Shown here: positions 33,936-44,313 of the stretch, piece by piece
How positions within the stretch are numbered: position 1 is the stretch's first letter
Layout: each line of letters starts with the position of its first letter
NCBI GenBank assembly: GCA_949317995.1
Contig: OX439035.1
Span: 80,353,959-80,417,958 of the forward strand
From: Acholoe squamosa
Lineage: Eukaryota; Annelida; Polychaeta; Phyllodocida; Polynoidae
Reading direction: 5' to 3'
DNA: 64,000 bases
Program-made: the position numbers and the translations under genes
The notes under the pieces: generated by a model
Told to the model about the DNA's origin: nothing
The model's database searches: none
The model's input: only the letters and a program-made list of their open reading frames with translations

Positions 33936-35588
33936 GTGAAAAGGAGATATTACTGGCCCGGGATGGGAAAGGACATAGGTCGTTGGGTTCGACACTGTCC
34001 TACCTGTTGCCTGGTAAAGCCCGGCGAGGGCATGGGTAAGTCTCCTCTGCACCAAGAGTTGTTCGGGGTGAGATTCGGGAGGATAGCTATGGATATCATC
34101 TCGGGATTTGCACCCACGCCAAACAAGAATACTTGCATGTTAGTAATCCAGGATTACTTCACCAAGTATGTACGCGCTATTCCCCTACCAAATCACACGG
34201 CAGAGACCTGTGCAGAGGCCTTCGTGAACGAATGGGTTTTGACCTTTGGAGTCCCGTTGCTTCTGCATTCCGACCAAGGTCGAGAGTTTGAGTCTCGACT
34301 CTTCTCTGAGATGTGTGAATATTTGACGATTGTAAAACAGAGAACCAATCCATACAGACCACAGAGTGATGGTCAGGTGGAAAGGTTCAATAGAACGTTG
34401 ATTCAGAGTCTGACTATGTTGGTAGACAAACATATGGACGACTGGGATGAACAGGCTAAATATGTGGTGTCCGCATATAACAGCTCTGAGCACAGTTCTA
34501 CTGGATGCAGTCCAAATATGATGGTATTCGGGGAAGAAATTCTCATGCCAGCGGATGTGATTTTCGGCTCAATCGAGAACCCACTCGAAGTCCCTTGTTC
34601 CGTCACCTTCGTGGAACAACTTCGTGACCGATTGAGGGAGAGTTATAGCATGGTAAGGGAAAACTTAGGTAAATCTGCGGAACGCCAGAAGGTCGGGTAT
34701 GACTATGGGCTAAAGCAGAGAAGATACTCAGTTGGTGAACAGGTGGTGAGGTACCACACCCCCCAGGCAGCTATGAAGCTTGCCCCCAACTGGGATGGGC
34801 CGTTCGTTGTAGATTCTGTCCTCTCTGAGTCGACATTATTACTTCGATCATCCCGCGGACGGTTGCAAAAGAGCAATGTTGATAGAGTGCGCCGGTGGTT
34901 GGGCGTAGAACTATCACAAACTGTCGAGTTGTTGCAACCACAACTTGATGATGATTCACCTTCTCGTAAGGCTACGAAAAGGGCTAAGTCTGTTTCTGGA
35001 CAGGTCGAAATAGAGGTCGAAAGGTCGCGGCCGGAAGTCCAGTCTAAAGAACAAACTAAGCAGGGTCATCGAAAACGACAGCAAAAAGCTCGAAAACTGA
35101 GCGAGGTGGAGGTGTTGGATGCCAGTAAACCATCAAAGCGGCGCCGTGGTCGACCGGCCCGTCGAGATAAGTCGAAAACATCTAAACAGCCTTTGAAGGG
35201 ATGTCGGAAGCCCGACCCCCCCTCGAAGGTGCGAACGACTGAACAAACTTCACATCGAAACGTTTCGATTGAAGTGAAAGATCAGTCACTCCAGTCCGGA
35301 CCTATGACTCGAGCGAGGCTTAAGCGCCAAGGCTCATCAAAGGAACGGTCAGCGAGTGTCGAGGATGAAAGGAAACCCAGAGCAAACACTCTGGCTCCTG
35401 CATCCACACCGTCACAAGTGATGGGGGGCAGACGCCGACGGAAACGGGTTAATAGCCCGGTCGGCCCGGCCACATCAAAGGACGGCGGGCTAGGAGGGGG
35501 TGATAGTAACCCGCCCCGAGGCTCAACACTCGTTCCTGTAGTAAAGGTTAAAATCAGGAAAAGCCCTAGATTAAACCCTACTCAGTAA
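33936..35588 (+). CDS. int: Integrase of the Gypsy element
   Basis: The frame is open from 33861; the first ATG-like start is within the integrase, so this is not an independent gene but the end of Pol. The remaining zinc-binding Cys pair is CPTC. The catalytic D,D-35-E triad is Asp53 (AMDII), Asp113 (HSDQGREF) and Glu149 (GQVERFN). A GPY/F-like module follows (PNWDGPFVV). The last 200 residues are Lys/Arg/Ser-rich and disordered-looking. No chromodomain was recognised. The HHCC zinc finger is split by the frame change at 33861-33868. Confidence 0.9.
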   Translation: MKRRYYWPGMGKDIGRWVRHCPTCCLVKPGEGMGKSPLHQELFGVRFGRIAMDIISGFAPTPNKNTCMLVIQDYFTKYVRAIPLPNHTAETCAEAFVNEWVLTFGVPLLLHSDQGREFESRLFSEMCEYLTIVKQRTNPYRPQSDGQVERFNRTLIQSLTMLVDKHMDDWDEQAKYVVSAYNSSEHSSTGCSPNMMVFGEEILMPADVIFGSIENPLEVPCSVTFVEQLRDRLRESYSMVRENLGKSAERQKVGYDYGLKQRRYSVGEQVVRYHTPQAAMKLAPNWDGPFVVDSVLSESTLLLRSSRGRLQKSNVDRVRRWLGVELSQTVELLQPQLDDDSPSRKATKRAKSVSGQVEIEVERSRPEVQSKEQTKQGHRKRQQKARKLSEVEVLDASKPSKRRRGRPARRDKSKTSKQPLKGCRKPDPPSKVRTTEQTSHRNVSIEVKDQSLQSGPMTRARLKRQGSSKERSASVEDERKPRANTLAPASTPSQVMGGRRRRKRVNSPVGPATSKDGGLGGGDSNPPRGSTLVPVVKVKIRKSPRLNPTQ

Positions 35589-36077
35589 TCGATGTTTCGC
35601 ACAATACTAAGCAGCAGCTTTACTAACCTGTGTTTTTAATGAGACTTTAAAATAACGGGTGCCGTTCTTGAGTAAATCTGTCTGTGGACGTGAAGCCGAC
35701 GGTGAATAAAAAATTACACAACGAGAAGTCGTACGATTGCCTCTTAGTTTGAGACAAACTGACACTGGAAACATGGAAATTTGGAGCCTCTGATTTTATT
35801 GACTGTGAGGACGGGTTCCCAGCATAGGCTGGTGGATACTGCCCGAAGGGTAGATCCATATTGGAACCATTTTTTTTTTAATCCCGGTAGTCTGATGAAG
35901 GAGGGGGTGCCCAGATTAATCCATGTTAATAGTGTTGGAACCCATAGACCGCATAGGAAATAACGGCATATGCAAACATTGCGACTGGAGAAGCAGAGCG
36001 TGACGGTGAGGGGAGAGTGAGTCGTTCTATTTTTTTTGAGCAGTACCTTATTTGGTCATGGCGTGATGCGCTGTGGA
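35589..36077 (+). other. Spacer between integrase and the internal promoter
   Basis: Non-coding; base composition is closer to the AT-rich host than the flanking element genes. No feature recognised apart from short T runs. Confidence 0.5.
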
Positions 36078-36149
36078 CCAATAGGGTTCGCCCTCCTCGG
36101 TCACGTAGCCCCTTCCTCCAATCAGAGACGTGCGCCACAGGGATAAAAG
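36078..36149 (+). promoter_or_regulatory. Internal promoter-like block upstream of the extra ORF
   Basis: Two CCAAT boxes (36078-36082 and 36118-36122), GGTCACGTAGCCC between them, and a TATA-like GATAAAAG at 36142-36149. The LTR carries GGTCACGTGGCCC followed by TATATAAGGCCG; here the TATA-like box is also followed by GCCG. The spacing is that of a pol II promoter and it lies about 390 bp before the extra ORF start. Function is inferred. Confidence 0.55.
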
Positions 36150-36210
36150 GCCGCGTCGCCCACCACGGAGGTCACATCTGCGCCCTTCTCATGAGAGTCG
36201 GACGCAGATA

Positions 36211-36487
36211 AGCTGGACTAAGCCTAGCTTATTCCAGCTGGTACGCTCCGTCTGGGGACTCCCTACCTGAGTGTAGGAGGTCTCCCCTGCCTAGTGTCGA
36301 GGGACACGACCTGTGTGAGCGCAGGTTCGTGTTCTCTCGAGACTCCAGTCTTCGGTCCCTCGAGCCGCCTGAGTGCGGTTCGAGGTACATCGAAGGCACC
36401 TTCGAGGCTTCGACCCGCCAGAGTGCGGATCGAAAAACCTCGAAGATCCTCTTCGACGTCTCGTCCCGTCTGAGAACGGTTCGAGAC
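36211..36487 (+). other. Chain of about nine small hairpins in the leader of the extra ORF
   Basis: Type A hairpins have a hexaloop close to CTGAGT: 36262-36277, 36305-36331, 36358-36385 (11 pairs), 36409-36434 and 36458-36487. Their stems differ but stay paired (for example CCTAC/GTAGG, CCGC/GCGG, CCGT/ACGG), which is compensatory change. Between them lie type B hairpins of the form TCGAAG-loop-CTTCGA: 36338-36354 (variant), 36390-36405 and 36440-36456. A larger stem lies at 36211-36239. No protein frame explains the pattern. Confidence 0.7.
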
Positions 36488-36533
36488 CCGGAGTCTTCTC
36501 TCCCTGGTGGAACCCGGCAGTTCAGGAAGAACC

Positions 36534-39506
36534 ATGGGGTCCTCGTCCGACGAGCAGTCAGGGTACAGCTCTTCGGCGAGCCACAAGTCGCAGAAGAAGA
36601 AGAAGAAGTCCAAGAGGACCAGACCCGAGCAAGAGCTCGAGTCTACCTCGGCTAAGAGTGCAGCCCTTCTGAAGCAGATCGAGGATGCACAGAAAGCCTT
36701 GGCTGAGTCCCAGGAGCGGGAGAAGGAGCTCCGCCGGAAGGCGAAAGAGGCAGCTAAGCAGCAGAAGCGCGACTTGAAGGTCGCAGCTGCTGCCGCCTCG
36801 AGAGACTCTTCTCCCGATGAGATGGAGGTCGACGAGCCGTCGACACCTGCTCCATCGAAAAGTGCTACCCCTTCAGGTTCTAAGGGCAAGAAGCCGACTG
36901 AATCAAAGGCATCCAAGGGCACCTTGAAGGATTTCAAGATCCCTAGGGTGCCCAAGAAGGAAAGTAGCAAAAAGGAGTCCGCAGCCAAGAAGGCTCCAGC
37001 CCGGGAGAGGAGTAGCGAGTCTACTGCTCCACCGGAACCTGGAACTGAGCCGTCGGAGGTCGATGCCGGTGCCGTGGAGAGCACCGTATCCTCACCCCCA
37101 GACACGGCCAGGGCTGTCGACGAGTGGAAGCGACTGTCAGCGATCACTGCCAAACGACGTGCTGAGTACGTTGATGACAGGCCACTGACAAAGCTTCAGG
37201 ACTACCGCAAGAATGGTCAAGTGGTACTCCCAAGTCTCGTCGGAAAGGATGGTAGTGACGACGAGGAATGGTATTCGGACGACAGTCATGCCATTGACTG
37301 GTATGTCTCGATGATCGAGAATATCACGAATGCCTCAGACTCGTCGGGGGTGTCGCTGCCCGAGCGACAGCGGATTGGGTTCGCATGGCGCATCTTCAAT
37401 CCAGGGCAGCAGTGTGCTTTCGAGAACTGCACACGTAAGGGGTTCCCCCCTCGCGTATATGCGACGGACGGCAGGTATGCTCGACACTTGGTTGAAGAGC
37501 ATCGAGCCATCCGTCCGCAGTTCGGTTGTGTTAAGGTGGAAAAGACCATTCCATGTTACCAGGACCCGGATGACCCGACCTCTCCTCCTTTCGTGACTTC
37601 ACGAAGGGGCTTGATGGCGCGTCATCTCAAGTCGTACAAGCAGCCCCATAAGTACAACGCCGAGGGCGCTATCCAACTAGTGGAGACTCTGGTTGGAAAG
37701 TGTGAACGGAATGAGAAGACAGGCGCGCCGACGAGACACTGGATGCGGATGGCCCCCGCACCCCCGTCTACGAAGCGCCTGTATATCAGACCGGAGCTGA
37801 TGCCCGCTTTCTACGGTGCCTACCCCGAGTTCAGGGTAGAGCAACGGAAGAAGCGGGAGGCCAGTCGTCCTTGGGACCCAGGACCTACAGCCTCTACGAG
37901 TGGGAACAAGAGGCCCCACTCTACAGAGGCTGCTAAGTCTGCCGGTTCGACTGAACCTAAGAAGCCTAAGCCGCAGGCTGCTCCCTCGAAGCCCGAAAAG
38001 GCATCGAAAGCCGCCCCGGCCCCGGCTCCTAAAAAGTCGAAGAGTGCTTCGACCGGTTCGGCCAAACCAAGCACTAGTGGTGCTAAAACTGGAGGCAAGA
38101 CAGTGGAAACCCGGAGTGGTCGTGATCGGCAACCCAAGGTGACCACCAACTCGTCTCCCCCTGTCAAACCCCCTGCAGCGGCAGAGGGCAGCACCCCAGC
38201 TGCCACGCCGCGTGTCCACGTGGGAGGCGCGACACTGACCTCGGCAGCAGGAGCTAGCTTCTCCAACGTCGTGACAGGCGCCGACACCCCGACAGCAACC
38301 TTGCGTTGGGAGTTGGCACAGCCTGCATACGGCGATGGCGTCGAATGTGGGGTCCCGAAGACGTTCGTGGAACGTTGTAAGGGACTTCTACAGATGACAG
38401 GCAGCCCTGCTATCGACAAGTTCGGTGAGGCATTCCGTGAGGAAGCGAGTGCCTACTTGTTCGGCCTGTTTGATAGAACAAACATGGCCATCCGTAACGA
38501 GCTCCTTCCGGCTCTTAGGAATGAGGCGCGCCAGACCGTTCAGATGGAGATGGACTCTCGTCTGACCGACGTCCGAACGCGTCTCAATAACTTTGAGGCA
38601 CAGGCCCAATATGATATTACCAAGAGGGACAGTATCATAGAAGGCTGGGAGGAAATCGACCGCGAATTCTTTAGAGTCTTCGGGGTCCAACTCTCGGAAT
38701 GGATGAGGGACAAACACCATGGCGTCCGAACCCTGAAGCCCATTCGAACCGAGCCCTCTCGCGAAGCGCAGAGGTACCTCGTCGAGGGTGGAGTGATTCC
38801 TGACGTCAGGACGCTGGCGGCTCAGACGAATCCTTTGAGAGAGTTGTCTCCAAAGATTGACAGTCTGAGCTCGGCTATGACGATGTTGGGCCGAGAGCAG
38901 GTGGTGCAGGACAAGCCTGACACCCCGGGTAGGTCTCTCGGTGCCTCCGTCTACCCGCCAGCAGCCCCGTCTTCCTCCTCGGTTCCCTTGATAACCCTCT
39001 CGGGAACCACCGAGCCTACGCCGCCACCGGTCCAGAGAGTGGTGTCACCGAGGATCCATCCGGATCTTCAGGGCATCACTCCCCTGGCCCCGGCGAACGT
39101 AGCCGTCTGTCCGGACCCGTCGGCTTCCGCCCAAGCAGTAGAACCTGCCGAGGTGGAACAGTCGATGGATATAGACGGGGACGTCGACGTCGTCGATCAT
39201 TCTCCAAAGCCTCCCCCTGACCAGGGAGACAAGGACGACCGTGAAGGTCAGGAGAGCGACGACGACGACGGAAGCGACTCAGCAGACTCGGCCGTTCTCC
39301 ACTCAGATGCTGAGGGGGACTCCCGGGATGCACCCGAGACCTCTAACGAGGCTTGGAGTACGACAATGGACCGTGAGGTCCCATTGCCGGAGTCGCCGAC
39401 GTTTTCGGGCCAGCTAGCCGCCAGCGCTCCACATGGAGAGGAGCGCACTGACGGAGAGCAGGCCGAAATCGACGCCGCTACAGGGTCCATCTCGGAGGAT
39501 CAGTAG
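36534..39506 (+). CDS. Extra 990-residue protein in the env position, function unknown
   Basis: Starts at ACCATGGGG, a strong start context; an in-frame GTG nine codons earlier is less likely. N terminus Ser/Lys-rich, then a coiled coil (about 45-90), a basic/acidic low-complexity stretch, and a folded-looking region with two Cys/His clusters: CAFENC...ARHLVEEH (from residue 294) and CYQDP...ARHLKSYKQPH (from 341), resembling zinc fingers. A Pro/Ala/Ser-rich linker follows, then a helical domain at about 605-745 (LFGLFDRTNMAIRNELLPAL, WEEIDREFFRVFGVQLSEWM) and a long acidic tail. No signal peptide or membrane segment is seen, so it is not an envelope protein. Possibly a nucleic-acid-binding accessory or second Gag-like protein. 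The frame is fully open over 3 kb. Confidence 0.85.
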   Translation: MGSSSDEQSGYSSSASHKSQKKKKKSKRTRPEQELESTSAKSAALLKQIEDAQKALAESQEREKELRRKAKEAAKQQKRDLKVAAAAASRDSSPDEMEVDEPSTPAPSKSATPSGSKGKKPTESKASKGTLKDFKIPRVPKKESSKKESAAKKAPARERSSESTAPPEPGTEPSEVDAGAVESTVSSPPDTARAVDEWKRLSAITAKRRAEYVDDRPLTKLQDYRKNGQVVLPSLVGKDGSDDEEWYSDDSHAIDWYVSMIENITNASDSSGVSLPERQRIGFAWRIFNPGQQCAFENCTRKGFPPRVYATDGRYARHLVEEHRAIRPQFGCVKVEKTIPCYQDPDDPTSPPFVTSRRGLMARHLKSYKQPHKYNAEGAIQLVETLVGKCERNEKTGAPTRHWMRMAPAPPSTKRLYIRPELMPAFYGAYPEFRVEQRKKREASRPWDPGPTASTSGNKRPHSTEAAKSAGSTEPKKPKPQAAPSKPEKASKAAPAPAPKKSKSASTGSAKPSTSGAKTGGKTVETRSGRDRQPKVTTNSSPPVKPPAAAEGSTPAATPRVHVGGATLTSAAGASFSNVVTGADTPTATLRWELAQPAYGDGVECGVPKTFVERCKGLLQMTGSPAIDKFGEAFREEASAYLFGLFDRTNMAIRNELLPALRNEARQTVQMEMDSRLTDVRTRLNNFEAQAQYDITKRDSIIEGWEEIDREFFRVFGVQLSEWMRDKHHGVRTLKPIRTEPSREAQRYLVEGGVIPDVRTLAAQTNPLRELSPKIDSLSSAMTMLGREQVVQDKPDTPGRSLGASVYPPAAPSSSSVPLITLSGTTEPTPPPVQRVVSPRIHPDLQGITPLAPANVAVCPDPSASAQAVEPAEVEQSMDIDGDVDVVDHSPKPPPDQGDKDDREGQESDDDDGSDSADSAVLHSDAEGDSRDAPETSNEAWSTTMDREVPLPESPTFSGQLAASAPHGEERTDGEQAEIDAATGSISEDQ

Positions 39507-40059
39507 TATGAAACTACTGCTCCTCCTCGTCAGCCTGGATCGCTGACATCGAACAGAACTCGTTCCCGGACGACGGTGTACCCTCCATGAGTGGGGGTAC
39601 CTTTCCTGTCCCCGGACCTCCCTGCGGAGCTGTGTGGATCCGACGCCACCCTGGTCTTAGGGCCCGGTGGTGCCACACATCCTCGGCCTCACGGTCGAAG
39701 GACCATCATAGTAGTATTGTACGCTATCGATGGGCTTCCTACGCTGGAAGGAGCTTCTCAACGAGACAGGGAGGAAACGACACGACCCCGGTTGCCATAC
39801 CCGGTCGTGCCTCCCTAGGATCGACCAGGAGCAGGTCGTGAAGCAGTGTTTCGACACTGGTCTCCTACGTTGGATGGAGCAACGCCTTATAATTTAACTG
39901 TGATAATAATTTTTTTTCTACAGTACAGTAGAAACTATATTTCTATATATTCCTCTACTGTTTCTGTCGACTATGTCGACGGATCCAGTAGTTCATATTA
40001 TTATCTAATTGTTTAGACTGATCCGGGATCTCTGAATTTTCAGAGACCTCGTTTCAGTC
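39507..40059 (+). other. 3' untranslated region of the Gypsy element
   Basis: Non-coding, with several short inverted repeats, e.g. TCTCTGAATTTTCAGAGA near 40029-40046 and a CTACAGTA/TACTGT-type pair near 39915-39960. Leads into the polypurine tract. Confidence 0.5.
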
Positions 40060-40072
40060 TAGTGGGGGGTGG
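40060..40072 (+). promoter_or_regulatory. Polypurine tract
   Basis: AGTGGGGGGTGG immediately before the 3' LTR, the expected plus-strand primer position. It is interrupted by T, as in some Gypsy elements. Confidence 0.6.
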
Positions 40073-40540
40073 TGTGGTGGTCCCGCGTCGTCTTCGAGGT
40101 ACCTTCGTGGTCCTCGTGGGCGACGTCGAGAGCACCTCTATTACCCGACGCCTGGGGGCGCTGGAGTCCAGCGCCACGTCACCACTTGGTCACGTGGCCC
40201 TCGACTCCGGTGTATATAAGGCCGTTGTACGGCCTTCCTCAGGGTCAGTCCAGCCCCGACTGACCATTGTGAGCAATGGTCGGCGGCTGCCCGGCTACCA
40301 TATTCTAATACTCCTCTGTGCTACTGCACAGAGGGGGTTCATGTGGAATATTAACTCTAGACACTAGAAGGCCTAGTGTCGAACCTGCAATAGAGTTCAA
40401 ACTCTGCCACCTGTAACTGTGATCGAGAACGGCTGATGCCTATGTGTTATTAGACAATAAAGTTTTAACTGGAACCTGAATAGTTGTTCTTCGTTGTTTA
40501 TCGAAAGATTCGATATAACATCGAGGGGTAGAACGCTACA
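40073..40540 (+). repeat. 3' LTR of the Gypsy element
   Basis: 468 bp, identical to 27594-28061 except for C at 40398. It ends CGCTACA and is followed by TAGTG. Confidence 0.95.
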
Positions 40541-41221
40541 TAGTGAACCACTACGTGGGGGATGTTGCAGCATATTCAAACATTGACTCTAGCTCAGAAT
40601 AAGTAGCAGAGGACCTAAAGGAAAATGTACATGTCTAAAAACAGTAAGACTTACAAATTATTAAGAATATTCATACTACACTGTAGAGAAGTCTCAATAA
40701 GAGTCTAATCATCTATTTTGTCTGAAAAATAGAGGCTTTACTGGCAGAATACACATTCAATGTATTGTGGTGCTATGTGCCCCATGCAGGTAGGAAGCCA
40801 CTCTGCACTGGGGTATGTTGTGTTCTTGCCACCTCCGTGTGATGTCACACGGCCCTGTTTAGTTCAGTGTATTGCCACTGCAGCAGTATTGGCACTACTG
40901 CTGCAGTGAACATTTATTTTGGGGGTGTAACACCTAAAAATGCTGGTAGAATTGTTAATAATGGGTCTTTCAATCTGAATTAAAAAGCATATTTTATCCC
41001 AAGACCTAATCAGTCGAAATCAAGTCCAGAAAATAACACTTCTGGTGTCCTTTAAAATGTCAAAGACTCTTATCTTATACTTCACCCATTCAAGCATAAT
41101 GATAATGCGGTAAGGGGACTACATAGTACATCGGATAGTGCAGGTTGGCAATGACTATTCACTTAGGAATGACACGTGATGTCTTCTTCCCTGATTTAAG
41201 TGTCACTGATTAAGGGCCTTT
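40541..41221. other. Non-coding DNA, no feature
   Basis: AT-rich; contains a short inverted pair around CTGCAGCAGTATTGG...ACTACTGCTGCAG near 40878-40904. No gene recognised. Confidence 0.45.
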
Positions 41222-43347
41222 CAAGTTTCAAGTTCAAGTTTTAACATTTTTATTTATTCTAGACACAACATAGAACGACTTCATCACAATAGTATGTTGA
41301 TCCGCTGGTATACATGGTCTAGAGGGTTTGGCATAAAAGTATGACCCCGACAGATTCATGTTATAATTCCATATAGCCTACAATATTATATAAACGATCT
41401 TTTATGCCTTCATGAATACACTAACTCTTTTGTACAACACCTTATGAAAACAAAGTAACATCTTATTGTCTAACATTGAGTAGTCTGTAACTAAAGCTTA
41501 TTTGACCCAATAAGTATTTATAATGGGGCCAATCTTTGGCACATATTATTATTAAACCAGCGTTGAGGCGGGCATACATTGTCCATAATTTCATAGAAAG
41601 GGAGGAAGATTCATACAATCATTCATTAATTCATGCTTTGTCTTTAACAACGGCAGTTTTTATAAGGTAACACCTCCTTACATCCTTCTTATTACCAGCT
41701 TATTTCTGAACACTTATTATATCATACCCACATATTAGTCTACATCAAGGTCCACATCAAGGTTGCCCCAAGGTCGATTACATTCACCATCATACCAGCA
41801 CATATAAAGAGTGCCAGAATAACCCTATCTATATACGTCAGAATCACTATAGGATTGGGTGAGACAGTATACTTCTTCCCTCATACAAAAACACCATTCT
41901 GTCAGTGTCCCAATGACTTGTGAAGTAGTCAGACAATCTTGCCTATATTTTCCCTTTAAAAAGATCTTTGTCTAGTATCCATCTAATATCCGGATTTAAA
42001 TTATTCCATTGTAGCTGGGCTTTGTGCGTTGGGTCATTATCCCTACCGGTAGTTATGGGCCTAGCTTGTGCCATTAAAGGAGCCCCACTATGTCTTGTAC
42101 CAATGCATGGCGCAGTATCTAATTGACCAAATCAGATGGTGGCAAGTTGTAAGCTGGAGATAAATCCTTCTCACGTTATTGTGGATTAACTTGGCCATGA
42201 CATACAGATCTTTTATTCTAGCATCCCTAGGATCATTGACCAAGAAACAACCTCTTATACCTGTGTTATACAGTACATGTAATTTTTTCAATGTTGCTGG
42301 AGAGTCCTGTAGTGAAAATTAGCCCAAAATCAAAATATGGGATAGCCATTGTCTTGAATACCAACAACACCATATCTTTGTTTATAAAAGACCTTATTTG
42401 TAACAACAACCAAAGCTTATGTTTTATAGAGGTCATCATTTTATCAACATGATCTTGTAATGTGAATTCAGAGTCAAGATGTATTCCTAAATATTTGTAC
42501 TGGTCAGCACTGTCAAGCCTGTCTTGTCCCAATTTCAGCTCAAGTTCTTCATCTACCTGAGGACTAACTAACCAGCATGATTTGAGACTTTCTAGCATTG
42601 ACCATCAATCCATTATCTTTACACCAGTCAAGTATATTATTTAAATCAATTTGCATGTCACGGGCCAGAATGTATGTGTTTGCCGCTTTATGTATTATTA
42701 AAGTATCATCAGCAAATAAATACAGAGATCCTTTAGTCTTCAAGTCTGTCATTGAATTAACATAAAAGATAAAAAGGAGAGGACCCAAGCTGGAACCCTG
42801 GGGTATCCCATACTGGACTCTCTTATATTCTGAGAGGGCACTATTAGCAAAAGTGCGCTGAAACCTATTATGTAAGTAGCTAGAGAACCAATCAATCACC
42901 CTTGGAGAGAAATTAAAAGCATATAACTTGTCCAGAAGGAGCTCGTGATTCAAAGAATCAAAGGCCTTTGTAAAGTCCAGAAAGGCAATGGCCATCTTAT
43001 CCTTATCTATTTGACCCTGATGTACTTCAGATAAAACTCTAAAGACTGTATCAAGGGTAGACCAGCATTTTCTAAACCCATTTTGGTAAGGTGTAAGTAG
43101 ATTGTTCATCTCTAAATGCCTTGTTACCTGTTCCTGAATAAATTTTTCCAGGCACAGGCAGTAGCGGGATAGGCCTGAACTCAGAGGGATCAGCAGCCGC
43201 AGGGACCTTGGGGACTGGGGTAATTGTAGCAAAGTGCCACTTGTCTGGAAAGACTTTCCAAACTACGTACAATTTTAGAACATGAGTAAATCAAGACTAA
43301 AAGTGCATCCTTCAACAGCCTAGCCGGGATTGAAGATATTCCAGAGG

Positions 43348-43350
<3 letters not shown>
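41222..43350 (-). mobile_element. Truncated, decayed non-LTR retrotransposon (CR1/L2/Jockey-like)
   Basis: A minus-strand LINE remnant: broken reverse transcriptase at 42088-43345, then about 850 bp of 3' sequence ending in a TTGAA-rich tail (41222-41245), where repeated TTCAAGTT words on the plus strand mark the likely 3' end. The 5' end stops at a (TA)n tract, within the RT region. Endonuclease and ORF1 are absent. Confidence 0.75.
42088..43345 (-). pseudogene. LINE reverse transcriptase pseudogene
   Basis: RT motifs in order on the minus strand: GISSIPARLLKDA, WHFATITPVPKV, AFLDFTKAFDSL, YGIPQGSSLGPLLF, active-site FADDT, and a thumb region QYKYLGIHLD. They are spread over at least four frames (43190-43345, 43072-43272, 42564-43232, 42266-42598, then 42088-42291), so several frameshifts have accumulated and no functional protein is possible. 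The motif set fits the CR1/L2/Jockey group of LINEs. Finer placement needs a tree. Confidence 0.85.

Positions 43351-43422
<72 letters not shown>
43351..43422. repeat. (TA)n microsatellite
   Basis: About 36 uninterrupted TA units, exactly at the truncated 5' end of the LINE fragment. Confidence 0.95.
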
Positions 43423-43425
<3 letters not shown>

Positions 43426-44313
43426 ATCCCATTAACCCACTGAGGGCTAGCATCAACTATAGTCCACACCATGGTAGGCCTAGCATCGACTATAGTTGAC
43501 ACTATGGTAGGCCTAGCGTTGACTATATTCGATTCCCATTACATAGGATTTGTATAGGAATTGAAAATAGGCTCGTCCTCTAGGAACTATACTTTTTTCA
43601 GAGGCCGTCCCCATAGTCAGGGGACCATTGTTGCTCTGTCCTTAAAGGGTTAACCTCTCTCTTTACAGAGGCATGAGCGACCTTGACAAATTCAAAAAGG
43701 GGGTATCAGGAGGGGGTATCTGAGGGGGAAGGGGTGAAGGTCAACAATATCATTAGCTAGTCACACCCCTATGTCGGCAAAAAAGTTGTTAATTAAAGTG
43801 GGAACCTCCTTTGATACTATGCTACACGGGGGGATTGTTTCTATGGATACTATAAGTATACTATACTCAATATTGACTATACTACGCCTCCTTTAAAAAG
43901 AATTAAAATGTCGAGCATGACCTTGAAATGAGTGTCTAGTTTTGTGTGATATTTCCATATTTAGTGCAATAGGCACTTTATAAAACACCGAGATACACCC
44001 AATAACGCAAAGATAGTACAATGAAGAAAGGATCAAAGGACACAAATGGAGCCTTTGGTACCAAGAATAGACCAGCATTTCTTTCTTAAAAATTATATCG
44101 AGACACCGCCTTTTATTTTCACAAATCAACAGGGCCGTCTGTATACAAATCAATAGGCCTTCATAAATAGATTTTAACACAACCCCGCCTAACTAGAAGC
44201 ATCTATACAGGTAGAACGCTGTGTATATAAACTCTTACACATTAAAGCAAAGGGTGACTATGCACATACCTGTAGACTTGGGTGAATGGTGCAAAAGGAT
44301 ATACATAGCTACG
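43423..44313. other. Non-coding DNA with a short tandem repeat
   Basis: 43443-43528 has two to three diverged copies of a unit with GGCCTAGCATCGACTATAG. The rest has no feature. Confidence 0.5.

Larger units (their letters stand above)
27594..40540 (+). mobile_element. Ty3/Gypsy LTR retrotransposon with an extra 3' ORF
   Basis: 12.9 kb, bounded by 468-bp direct repeats that differ at a single base (T at 27919, C at 40398). The order protease, RT, RNase H, integrase is that of Ty3/Gypsy. It has a primer-binding site after the 5' LTR and a G-rich polypurine tract before the 3' LTR. Between integrase and the 3' LTR lie 4.5 kb not needed by a standard Gypsy element: a promoter-like block, a hairpin chain and a 990-residue ORF. 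The element is much richer in CpG and TCGA than its surroundings. The only coding break seen is at the Pol-integrase junction. Confidence 0.95.

Noticed and set aside
36534..39506. Envelope protein
   Set aside because: No signal peptide, membrane helix or cleavage-site pattern. The protein is charged and low-complexity, with finger-like clusters.
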